Positions 42,501 through 54,452 of a stretch of 64,000 bases of DNA are shown piece by piece. The notes below the pieces were generated by a model. That model saw nothing but the letters and a program-made list of their open reading frames with translations. It did not search any database and had not been told where the DNA came from. A program made the position numbers and the translations under genes. Position 1 is the stretch's first letter, and the number at the start of each line of letters is the position of its first letter. Source of the DNA: Colius striatus (taxonomy: Eukaryota; Chordata; Aves; Coliiformes; Coliidae); the NCBI RefSeq assembly GCF_028858725.1, contig NC_084767.1, positions 6,251,501-6,315,500 on the forward strand, in the 5' to 3' direction.

Positions 42501-45012
42501 TTTCCGCTAAAAAAATATAATTACTTTCCTGAGTGTATCTAACTTAGCTATGTACATAGATGTTGCTGTTGACTAGCCAGTCAAAAGTTCAAGCTGTCAA
42601 CAATTTCAAATACGACTTTCATGCATGAATTACACTGCAAAACCAAGAAAAAAAATTGAAATCAATCTATAAGAAGTTCCTTGGAGGACAGGAGTACTAT
42701 GCAGGCATTAACTTTTAATACCTTGCTGATTTGCACAGGAGTCAGATCTCAAGATGGGTATCATAAATTTTGTAAATAACATATAAAGTGATATGAGATA
42801 ATAACTGTACTTCAAAACATATTTTATGTTTTGCATTAGAGAAGGTATGAACTGCCCCATAATGAATTTCTGAACAAAAAGCAGTTCTAGAAAAGCTGTC
42901 ATATTTCTCAGCTGTTGAGTACCAGTTATTCTGTATTATACAAAGAGTAATTGTTTTTTTTCAATACCAAATGGCCATTTTAATCTTTTATTGTTTTCTG
43001 TATTTGCATGAGTGAGAACATGTAACACCATATAGAAAGAAATCATCCATCATACCTTAAGTCATTGTCCTTCCAAAGGAAAGCCTTCTTTTAAGGCTCC
43101 TGCCTTAAACTTAAAGGCATAAATATCCTTTCCTTAAGAACAGATACTCTGTATTTGAGAGCAAAGTCTACAGACTTCACAGCACTTCCATACATAGGGC
43201 CAGATAAGGGAAGTTGTAGTATTTGGTAAAAGTTCTTGAAAAACAATAGAATTCTAAACTCAACTTTGATTCATAGAGAATTTTCTGGCCTTGAAACCAC
43301 GGCTTTATTGCCAAGTACACCAATAAACACATATACATTAAGACAATCTGCATTTCAGTTGGCTGTATAGCATCCATCTTACTTGATTGTCAGAATATAA
43401 ATAAGCTGCAAAATGCAGTACAAAATTAGAGACCAATGTTATTTTCTTCATATCATAACAATTTTATCATTGTTATGGACCTTGTATCAAAATGAACGTG
43501 CATCAACACTTCAGTTTGATCATAGTTCAGATAGAAGAAAACATATAAATAGTAGCTTGATCATCTTCTTTAAAGAAGTAGTCAAATGGTCAGGCTTTTC
43601 CCATAAAAAAGAAAACTCAGTCATGATCAGGCCTCCTAATGAACAGAAGTTACTCAGTGATCATGTTCAGATAAAGGTAAAAATAAGCTGGGAAATTCAA
43701 GGAAGAATTGAACCGGTTGAATTTACATGTTGTTGAACAAACATCTGTATACATAGATTTTGCTCAGAAAAATATTGTAGGAGTATATGGCACAGAGTAA
43801 AGGCTGGGCATAAAGATATATCTTTCTTGAACAGTTCTCTTGTCTTACACATTTGTCGTATAGCACAAAAAAGTAAACTTCAAGACTGGTAGCTGCCTTG
43901 ATAGAAATTTGTACTGCCTCTAGAACATGTGATTAGCAATCCTCATGCAGAATAGTCATAGAAGTGTCAACACATCAAACTCTACTTTCTTCTTTACTTC
44001 CAAACAAGGAATTCAGCACATTGTAGATAAAGAAATAAGAGAGCATGACGAAAATATCCACAGCCATGGAAATAAATAATGGCCATAGAAGGTAAAGTAA
44101 TTTTGATAAGGGTATGGAAAATACATATTTTATAAAAGCAATTTTAAAGCAATAATGCCTCTACTTTTAGAGTATTCATCAGTGGAATTCCACAAGATTG
44201 GCTACTGTAGTCGTAACTGGACTTCACAAATAGCTATTGCAATAGGTTAAGTATTTCTTCAAATTATGTAATAAGTGCATATTACTACCAATACAACTAA
44301 TTAGTGTCACAAACCAAAACCAAATTAATAGAAATCAATGATGCCATAATATTCACGATCAATATATTTCATTTCTATTGCTACTCTCCAAAGCCTTGCA
44401 CCTATGAACTACAAGGCAGAGGAAGCTGAAGACATGATTGCTAACAATATTTTACAGAAAAACTATCCAATTGCCGTGCATATTATTGTAATTGGTTATT
44501 GTAGTCACTTAGAATCATGCATAATAGAAAAGATACCTGAGCGCTAAAATAGCCCTGAAGTGTAGGTAATAGCACATGTCAATGCAGGCAGTTGTGCAAT
44601 GTAGCCTCCCTCCAGTAGATGGAGGTAGGAAAACAAACGAAACGGATGTATAGCAGTCAACTTCTGTTCAACTTTTGTTGAACTACCATTGTTTTGTTAA
44701 GTATTTGCATTTGTCAAAACCATTGCAAAAGCCAGCTAGACCAGTGCTCTCTTTTATCCATTTTCATCTACCATTTACATTCTCTGTCATATTCTGTGAC
44801 ACAGACCATTATTATTTCCTGTTGTTCAGAATCACATGCTGATTATGTGGTTGTATTTCATTCTGCCCTTTCAGCTAACTTGCACAGCCTATCAGCAGCA
44901 ATATGGGTGAGGTAGATTGGGAGGGCTGGGGAGAAAGGTTAAGTTTCAAAGACAGTAGGACACCTTTCCTCCCACTTCTGGATGGGTTACGTGTAATATA
45001 TCGACAAGATTC
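36536..45012. other. Intergenic, no gene recognised
   Basis: AT-rich intergenic sequence. I see homopolymers (for example T11 near 39640) and a (TC)n tract at 40769-40787, but no convincing gene, RNA gene or mobile element. A few bases near 44181 recall a CR1 reverse-transcriptase block but are too weak to call. Confidence 0.65.
40769..40798. repeat. (TC)n / pyrimidine tract
   Basis: A TC-dinucleotide run passes into T-runs and C-runs, giving a pure pyrimidine tract of about 30 bases. Confidence 0.85.
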
Positions 45013-45238
45013 ACAGAATCACAGAAGGATCGGAAGGGACCTCAAAAGATCATCTAGTCCAATCCCCCTGCCAGAGCAAGGCCACCTAGAATAGGTCACA
45101 CAGGAACTCCTCCAGGTGGGTTGTGAATGTCTGCAGAGGAGACTCCACACCCCATCTGGGCAGCCCCTGCCAGTGCTCCCTCATCCTCACAGTGAAGAAG
45201 ACTTTCCTTGTGTTTCTTTAGAACCTCTTATGTTCTAG
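45013..45238 (-). mobile_element. CR1 LINE, 3' fragment
   Basis: The plus strand starts 'cacagaatcacagaaggatc' and continues 'gatcatctagtccaatcccc', the reverse complement of the CR1 3' end. It is followed by recognisable upstream blocks: 'gagactccacaccccatctg' and 'gggcagcccctgccagtgct'. It is 5' truncated and moderately diverged. Confidence 0.93.
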
Positions 45239-45329
45239 CTAAACAGTATTAGTGCACTAAGGTTAATCATGAAAAAAAATTAGATACAAACCACAAGAAT
45301 GGAAATTTCAGTTAGAGAAATAGTAATAA

Positions 45330-45541
45330 AGATTCACAGCAAAATGGGTCAAACAGTGGTACAGACTATCCTGGAGGGCTGTGAAACCCCATGCTTGGAA
45401 ACACTCAAATCTAAGGTAGTTCTGACCGCAAGGAAATTGATTTAATTTTAGTGTTGGATCCAGTCTTGGAACAGAGGGCCAGAAAAGATGACTTCCCGAG
45501 GTCCCTTCCATTTTAAATTATTTTGTCATTTTATGAAATTC
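45330..45541 (+). mobile_element. Older CR1 fragment in opposite orientation
   Basis: A heavily mutated CR1 3' end reads along the plus strand: 'ctggagggctgtgaaacccc', 'gcttggaaacactcaaatct', then 'gaggtcccttccattttaaa' and a tail resembling attctgtgattctatgaaat. It lies about 90 bases from the minus-strand CR1 at 45013-45238, so two separate insertions face each other. Its higher divergence suggests it is the older one. Confidence 0.75.
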
Positions 45542-48500
45542 TATTGCTCCTTTTCTTTTGGTATATCTGAGATAAGGAAATGTATCAATTTAATGATATT
45601 AGCAAAAGGAAAAAGTAAAGGGACTTTGTATTTTTAGAATTTTTTAGGATATAAAAGGAAATACTCAGAACAAAGAAGGTCAAGGTCTGATGACATTTTA
45701 CTTGGGAAGAAATGATAGAAAAACTAATATTTTTGTCTCTTGATAAAATATGACTTGTCAGACAATGATAACCAGAATTATTTGTTAGTCTTTAGTTTCT
45801 GAAATTGACATACTCCCAGAAAAAGAATTTTTGACTGGAATTAGCTGCTAAGCCTGCTATTGATTTAAGAAAATAGTTTATTGAGGTAAGCTGATGATTC
45901 CCATGAGGTATGTGATTAATAGTTTTCAAAGCTTCAGTAACATGTTAAATGTTACCCCTTCAATAACAGGAGTTGACCCACAATATCCAGTTGTACTGGG
46001 CACCGTAGAAACCAAGATTATCAACATACCTCTGCAAGCCAAATAATCTAAATCAGTAAGGCAGGACAAGGAAGGCAGTATCATCATTAACCTTGACTAG
46101 GACAAGGCAAAGGGTTTTTTTCCAATAGATTTTGATATTTCATTTTATGGACCACAAAATCTAGAACACAGACATTCTCTGCAAAGCTTCCACTTTACTG
46201 CAGTCTTCCAAGAGGTCTTTCCTGACCTGTGGATTACGAGAACCCAGATAATAAGCTATGGCAAGTGGACACTTCCCCCGGAGCTGCTACTGGAAGAACA
46301 GAAGCCCAAAGGCTTATATTGTGCTCCCTTATTTAGCAGACAGTTTAACTGCTGAAGATCTGAGACTATCCCATCTTCTTGTCAGCTGTAGTTTTCTCAT
46401 GAGGCAAGATTTATAGGAGCTAGTTCTCTCTCACGTATCAGTGTCTTTGCACCTATGTGAGCTTAATCGTAAGTGCTTATAGGTTCACACACCCACACAC
46501 AAATATTAGAGTAGCACACATAAGGACACTATTAATAATTCCAGATTTTAGCTAAGCTAAACCAAAAGTGGATGAGGTTTCAAAGGCACAAAGTGAGTCT
46601 GCAGAAACACTATATTTGGCTGGCATATAGAAGTGGACAGAACTCACCAGGCACATTTAACAGTCAGGCAATCTGAAATTATTGCTGTAGGATTTTTCAA
46701 ACACTTTTGAGAGTAAAGGCTACCTGGGGAAAAAAATAAAGTCTGTCAGCAGTTAACTCTATTCACCTAAACTTTGGGTAAAATTATGCAAAAAATAAGC
46801 ACAGTAGTACACTGTATAGGTACTGGAATTGCTTTCGATGTTGAAAATATACTGGGCAAAAGCTCTTCTTTATCCCATCTTGCTCCTATGGATGCCATAG
46901 AGCAAAGAATATGGTAGTTTCAGTTCTGAAATTGTACACAAGAGTTTTCGTTCACTGATCATCAGTTTCCCTCACTGATATCAAGGTATGCTTTTTCCCA
47001 TATACTGAAGCAGTCAGAATTTAGAAAGCTGAATTTATGTTGGGAACTTAAGGCCACACTGATTAAACTGAGAGGAACAGCATCTGTATCTTATTATCTA
47101 CAACTGTAACATTTACATAAAGAAATAATGTTTAAGATTCAATTAGAAATACCCATAGTGTCAAAGAAAGAGCTGACAAGTCTAAATGGAAGCAATGAGC
47201 TTACAAAATAATATCAGCATTAAGCAAGGTTTTCAAAAATGCTATGAACCTTTTTGAAAGCCATTAGAGAAAGGATAACTATAAAAATTGGGAAAAACAA
47301 ATTAAAAGCATACTTTACAGCAAAAAGAAAAAATAATTAGAATATTCAGAGAAGCCTGCATGCAGAAAGGAGGACACTGATCCAGAAATAATTATACTGG
47401 GAAATAGGATAAAGAGGATAAAAATAGCCACCATTAAACTGTTATTTTTTTTCCTCCAGTTGTCCTTTAACAATGTTTTTTGTCCACTGCCTAAACGACT
47501 TTTGTCCCACAGATATATATACATAACACCATGGCAGAGCTGATAAATATTATAAATTTATATGGATGTATATTATTACCTACTACATACAAGAACTAAG
47601 AAACTCAAAGCTGCCAAAATAGTGGAAGGAAATGGAAGCTTTTTGAACCAAATATACACTTTCAGATAGATTTAATTTTGTGTTGATGGGTTATTTCACT
47701 ATTATCAAGTTTGAACAAATCTATGGAAAATAAAGTTATCAGTACTGAGGTGGAATGAGCAGAATGTACTGGGAATAGACAGGGACCATGCCACAGAACT
47801 GTAGGTTTGATAGCAAACATTCTAAAAACATCTGCTAAGCTACAGCCTTACTTGGTTGGAAAATACAAACACAGTCTCCATACTCGTGCAACAACTGCTT
47901 CTTATAGAACTTAATGCTGTGCATCCTGTGGATAAAAGTTCATGGCTTTTTTGCTGTTATTGTAAGTAGACATACCCATTACATATGTCTTGCTGTATGT
48001 GACTAATACAACTACTAACTCTGACTTCCTTTGAGATTCACAGCAAGCTAGCAACTAAACTCTCAGTCACTTTTTATGTGAGATCTAGAGCTTTTCTACA
48101 TAGAAAAGTTCCCTGCCATCTCTTCATGCTGTTCATCAAAACTATCACTTCCTTGTACATCTATACATAAGAACCAGTGCTCAGAAAAACATTTCATTGT
48201 CCAGCAAAGATGAGAGAGTTCACAAAGTAATATGAAGAGGGCTGGAATATTTGTCTGGAATATCACCTCTACATGAAGAGCTATCAAAAAAAAAGGAAAA
48301 CCACTTCAATCCAGCTCTTGACACTGTGTTTATTTATGTATCTATTTCAAGACTGAAAGGAACAATTTTTCATTAACATAGAAGTGTTAGGGATTTGAAA
48401 AGTTTCTGAGTATTATACCTATTATAATAAAATTATTCTAGACTATACTTCATTCTTTCACCATATATCACATCAAAGAACACCTGACAAGTATTTGAAG

Positions 48501-51500
48501 TAATCAATGTCTCTGTTTTCTCTCCCTCTCTGTGTCTTCCATTTCAGCCCCTGCCAGATCCCCTTTCTAGTAAAGGCTATAAATATCTAGATAGCACTTA
48601 TTCTAATTAATGTTTCTATGTTTTATAACCAGTGACACATTACTGATTCCAAGATATTCATCTGAGAAACGTGATTTTATCCACCGTAAAAATAGTAGTA
48701 AAGAGCAGTATATACATTTAGGGACAATCATTACAGAAGTGTACAGCACAGTAACTAAAAGTTGCATGTTTTGTAAGAGGCCTAACAACATTGGTTAGAA
48801 AAAATAATGACTGAAGCACCTTGGATGTGAACATATAGTTATTGAACTGCAACATCACAAAAGGTATATTGATTTTTTTCAGAATGAGTAATTAATAATT
48901 TACCACATTCATTTGTCTGAAATGTTTGCGAAATACTTCAGCATAAAAATACCTCAGAGAGAGTCGTAAAAACACAAGCTATATTTTACAAGTCATAAGG
49001 TTAATCTTTCACAGCACTGTAACTTTGATGATGTTTCAGTGTAAGATTGATGTAAAATAACAAACACATTTCAATATCATTACAATTAACATACAGGTTA
49101 GATGAATACAAAGGTTAAGAGAGAAAAAGCTGTCAGCTCCACAGGTCAAAATCTGTGATAACTGTCATTTCTATTTTTCCTAATCCATCAGGAAAGTTTG
49201 GTATTAGAAATTTTTCATATTCTTTTTATTAATACAGAGCATCAAACATTTCTTCCTGATTCCTATAGTGCAACCATATAATCTTTCTTAACTTCAAGCA
49301 ACCATAGAGAACAAATCTAATTAAGGAATATTTAACCAGCTTATCTCTATTAAGCAGTCAACAAGAGCGAAAGAGTCACAAGTCAGAAGGGGTGTTTTAA
49401 ACAAGCATACAAAATGATCTCCAGCATGGGAGGTAAAAGAAATGTCAGTATTGTGAAACAAAGAAAAATAAGAAGAAGTATTTAAGGATTAACACACGGT
49501 CCACACGTAATAACTTGAGAAGCTTTACTTCTTCCCCCTGGCCCAGGTTTTTTTTTCCCTGGGGGGATGGGGAAAGAGGGGGAAGACTGACAGTTATAAT
49601 TATGTGAAAAATATTTGTAACATTAAAAGAGACAATTTAAAAACTTCATCTATTTAACACACATCTCATAAATGGTGCTGTACAGCATACAATATTTAGA
49701 AGATGGTTTAATTTGTGGCTGCCAAACAACTTACACGAAGTGCTTGCTCTCTGTTTAACGGACTGTGCAGCTAATAATGCATTCCTAAACGTACAAAAAT
49801 AAAAGTGTATGACTTTGGAACTCATGCATTTAAAGTCTATATCTCAATTATATAATTGTTTCTGAGAGAATATATAAATCAGAGACAAATATAGATGAAT
49901 TAATTTTACTAAAGTGGTTAGGTGACTCTCTACCTGGAAGTGACATAAATCCAATCTCTGATCACAGTCAAGAAGTGGGAGCTAGAAGGAATAATACTGA
50001 TTATCAAAGTTTTCCACAATTTATACAGAGGAAAATATTGATGTGTAGTATAATAAAATATATATTTTAAACATTATGGATCTAACATTTATTCATCTTA
50101 TTCAGACCTATTGCATTAATTAACACTTCCACCTTAGTTTATTAGATAACATGCAATCCAAAAACCAGTGACTGGCTTCTCAGAGAAAAATACAGATTCT
50201 CTAGACACATAAGAAGCCATCCAGGCAACACAGTGGTTTAAGTGACTAACAGACAAACAAGCACACACACTCTCTCTCTCTCCTCCTTCTATTATGTTTC
50301 AGTCTTATGTAAAAGACAAAACTCCCTGAACATTCAATAAGAAATTCAATATTTCACCTTCCTCTGGTTTTAAAATGAGTTGATAGGTTTTAATGACATC
50401 TTAGAAGAAAAAACAAGTATAGAAATATCCATGTCCAAGAGGAAAGATAATAAGAAGGTAACCTTTATCCAAAAATCATGTGGAAATAAAATAAACCCCA
50501 AGTCTCTACAATAAAATGAACTTCATTAGGCAGTGGTTGGTAAAGACTATATTAGATACACATCTGAATAGTGGGTTTGTTCCTTCAGGTTGATTTATAA
50601 ACATGTACTACCAAGAAAATGTGTGCAAGGACAAAGCATTAAGCAGCATATTACAATCTCTTGAATCACTTGTCTAACATGTGTCTTGTGTAGTCTTGAA
50701 TATTTCCATCCAGACAGCTTTACCTTTGTATCTAAGACAATGATATTGAATATGGGTATGTTCTGTTTGTAAATCCTTCATAGTCTACTATCTACACAAC
50801 TAAATAGAAAACCATTTATCTACTAGCAGACAGCCAATAACAGGTCAGCACAGATTTGCTGGGGTTTTTTTTTTGCTCTGCATTTAGGCCTCATATTTGC
50901 TCTAAACAACATATAACAGAACTTACCTCTTAAAAAAGCAAAAATCTTGAATCTTAAGAACCCATGCTCACCGATTCTTGATATGTGAAGAACAATAGAC
51001 TAGAACTGACCTCTCTCTTATCAAATGGGTCCTGTTCACTGTAAAGAAAGAATCACTCCCATCATTACTATTATATAATCACAGGCACTACTATTAACTA
51101 ATATTGTTGAATCCAGTAAGCTTCACACCAATTCAGGTGCAGAGAACCTGCAATTTCCAGAGACTCTTTTCCCAGGTGCTGCTACTAAAGAAGGAGTAAG
51201 TCCTTCTCACTTGCAGCTTCCACCTTACACCTGGCTGGAAAAGTACCCAATCATAGGGCCAATGTGTGATGGGTTGACAGTCACACACAGAGAGCTTGCT
51301 GCCTCTAGATTAGGATAGGGACATTTGCTGATGCAAAGATGACAAATTTTATGCAGAATTCAGAAAAGCAGAGAATATACATAGAGCCTGCCTCTGGAGT
51401 GCTATCCTTGAGACAATGGATGCTGTTATTCTGATAATTTAAGACTAAGCTTCATTTTTTAGTTGTGAATGGCTCTGTAAACCTTACCTAAATTGAAATA

Positions 51501-54363
51501 ATAATGGATGATTAACACCAAGTACAGTTAACATAACCTAGTCAATCAAAGTCCATGTATTATCTCTGAGCTACAAGAGAACATCCTCTATTGAAACTAG
51601 TTTGTCATTCAAAAACTGAATATTGAAGTAATATAGACTGGGAACCTGGCTACATAAATGAGAGCATCTGGAGAATCAGGTTTCAAAAAGTAAAGCACTC
51701 CATCCTTTATTCACTTATAGAAAGATCACTGAGCCATCAGCTCTATTGTTGGCAACGGTACTTAAAAAAAAAAGTGACTGAAACACACAGAAGCACAGGA
51801 TGACACTGGCTCTTAAACAGTATTGCTATCACTCCCTGATTCCTTTTCCTCTGCAACTGAGAATAGGAAACAGTTGCTGCTGTTAACTAAGAGCCCTCTT
51901 GTCAGTCGATATTGAAAAGCAGCTGATATGGCAGATGGCAAAAATGCTAACAAAAGAAAAAATCTTTCAAACACTGAGGCAAGGGAAAGTTACACAGCTT
52001 ACTCCTGTGTGGTTCCCACGATGTCTGTTTTGCAGTATTTCACCTCTATATAGCAGGGGAGAAGCCTATGAGCTTCAGTTTGGTTTAGGTTATTTGTAGA
52101 TGGCACATGTGCAAGGCATCTAGAGAGAGCTTCCATAGAATGATTCACAGATGCTCCGTATTTCCCAGAAGGCTTTAATCATTATTACAGCCGATAGAAA
52201 TTGCCAAGAAAAGCAAGAATCCACATAATAGTTGTATTGATTTATACACTACACAGACAGTTCCATCTGTACCTTGAAGTGTCGTTTATATACCTGCACA
52301 GTAGGTGGAACAAGTACTAATAACTGAACAGCAGTCTGTCCTCCATCCTTCAAAAACGTTTAAAGAAGAGTTTGTTTAATTTGCTGCCCAGTAGCTCTGC
52401 CAAAATGCAAGCTTCCTTCCCTTACTGAAAAGTTTCTATTAGACTGCACATTGAATAATGTCAGAATCAACCTGAGATTTGGAACATTACATTTTTTTTT
52501 TCTGTCTGCAGGTTTGATTTTCCTGGACAGAAATGCAAACTCAAGTTCAATGTATATGTACAGGCTCAAATATGTAAGCATTTAGTATGTTTGCTTATGT
52601 GTTTGCAGATGATTAAGTCAAATTCATATGAATCAATTAGAAAAAAAAAATTCACTGTGGTCCAGCTTCCTACAGTGCAAGAATGAGTGGGACAAAGGCA
52701 CCTTTACCAGAGTGTGCTCCCTCAGTTCTGAGAGCTGTGCTGTTCTGTGCCAGCTCCCCGCCTTGCAAGGTACTAATAAAGCAATCTGTGAGCAGATGAC
52801 TCATCCACACTCGGTATTGTCAGTGGCAGGGTGAGGTGAGCAGCATAGGAAGCAAAATGTGAATGCATTCACCCTGAAGATTTTTGAAGGCAAAGGAATT
52901 CCACTGAAAGGCTAAACAGACTGAACACTGACCAGTGACAGAAAGATGACCATGGAGAAATAGCAACTTGGTATGCATCTCATTTACATAGAATTACACA
53001 AGAATAAAACTATTTTACCTATATCTCTGATGTAAGTCATCTACAAAAATAATTTCTTCACTATGAAATAGAGACAGTAAAAAAAAAAAAACAAACCAAA
53101 CAAAAAAACCCCAAACCTTGAAATCCATTTTTTTGTTTCATAAAGGAAGGTCACTTTTTAAAAGAGAGTTTCCCAAAGTACTTTCAATTAATTTAGTAAT
53201 CACATCCGTGTCATGAGAGCTTATTTCTTGTTATCTAGGATGTAGATGCTGAGTAAAAAGAAATGGTGTGGACACCTCTCTGCCAGGAGCTGAACAGTTA
53301 GCACTTATCTGATTAACTGCAAATACCAGAGACTTAATTACAGCCTTGTAGTCTTTGTGCCAAATTTGCCATATTTTAACTTGCTAGTTGCCACAGAAAC
53401 TTCAGTCAGAATGTCTATTTTAATTTCAAAATTCTTCAGTTTCAAGAAGAAAACAAACACATTTCTCAAGATGTTTTCAGCGGTTGCAAAACTCATCTAA
53501 TTTTCAGCAATAATATTCACAAACAAATCAGAAATATCATCTTTCATCACAGTGCTAATGACATCCTACAAGGTGATAAAATTAGCAGCTGGAAAGTGTA
53601 ACCTCGACACCACACTTCTCAGTTTGCCATTCACTTCTTCCAAGCTGTTGACCGGTTGACCCCGCTTCCTTGACAAACTTCCAAATTGTTTGTTTGCTTA
53701 GATGCCCAAAACATATGTTGCTGACAAGACTTTTATAAGATATTTTTCATAAGGTATTTTTTATCCTCATGAGAACTCTCTCTCCCAAGAAACTTCTTTT
53801 ATTCCCTTTTAAAGCTTGCTCAGGTCACTTATAAAATTAAGATTTTCAAATCATTTCTTAGCTGTATTTATTCTCATATTGGCCTGATAACCAGAGTTTC
53901 ATTAAAATTTGCTGATAGTTTGATCTTCTCTGATAAAGGAATTTGTATGTTTGATAGTGTGAGCGTTTCTCTTGATAATTAGAAAACAAACACAAGAGCA
54001 CACAGCTTATTGGTTCAAAGAATTTCCAGGCTGCTGAGAGGGAATATATCTGTTTCACTCTTAAAAATTCCAAATCCACAACAATAAAACCATAACTGAA
54101 AGTTTAATATAAATTAGATTGAAAAATCTATTCAAAACCTATTTCAGCTCCCAAGAGCTTCTGGCTATGGGACAGACAGTAAAGTGTTTTCTACTGTCTT
54201 TACTATGCAAAGGCTGCTTTCAGTATTTTAGAATATTTGCCTGGAATATTCTCAATGGCTCTGAGACGTTTTTTTACCTGTCTCTGACTTTTCTCTGCAA
54301 ATTCCTTACAAAGAATATTATAATGTCATTTTCTTCCAGGAAAATCCTGGACTGAAGTTATAC
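45542..54363. other. Intergenic, no gene recognised
   Basis: AT-rich intergenic sequence with a compound (AC)n(TC)n microsatellite at 50262-50284 and scattered homopolymers. A weakly LTR-like patch near 52650-52840 (AATAAA in a GC-richer context) was considered but not supported. No gene is called. Confidence 0.65.
50262..50284. repeat. Compound (AC)n(TC)n microsatellite
   Basis: AC repeats pass directly into TC repeats, 'gcacacacac' then 'tctctctctc'. This is a short compound microsatellite in intergenic DNA. Confidence 0.85.
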
Positions 54364-54452
54364 AGAATCACAGAATCTTAAGAGTTGGAAGAGACCTCGA
54401 GAGATCATCTAGTCCAACCCCCCTGCCAGAGCAGGACCACCTAGATTAATTC
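54364..54452 (-). mobile_element. Short CR1 3'-end fragment
   Basis: The plus strand reads 'cagaatcacagaatcttaag', 'gagatcatctagtccaaccc' and 'ctgccagagcaggaccacct', the reverse complement of the last ~90 bases of a CR1. Similarity stops after 'agatta', so the copy is either extremely 5' truncated or deleted. Confidence 0.9.

Noticed and set aside
44181..44240. Short CR1-like block (agtggaattccacaagattg)
   Set aside because: Only about 25 bases resemble the CR1 polymerase region, and nothing before or after continues the match.
52650..52845. Possible solo LTR (GC-richer patch with AATAAA and a short downstream tail)
   Set aside because: No clear TG...CA ends, target-site duplication or internal retroviral sequence; one polyadenylation-like motif is not enough.
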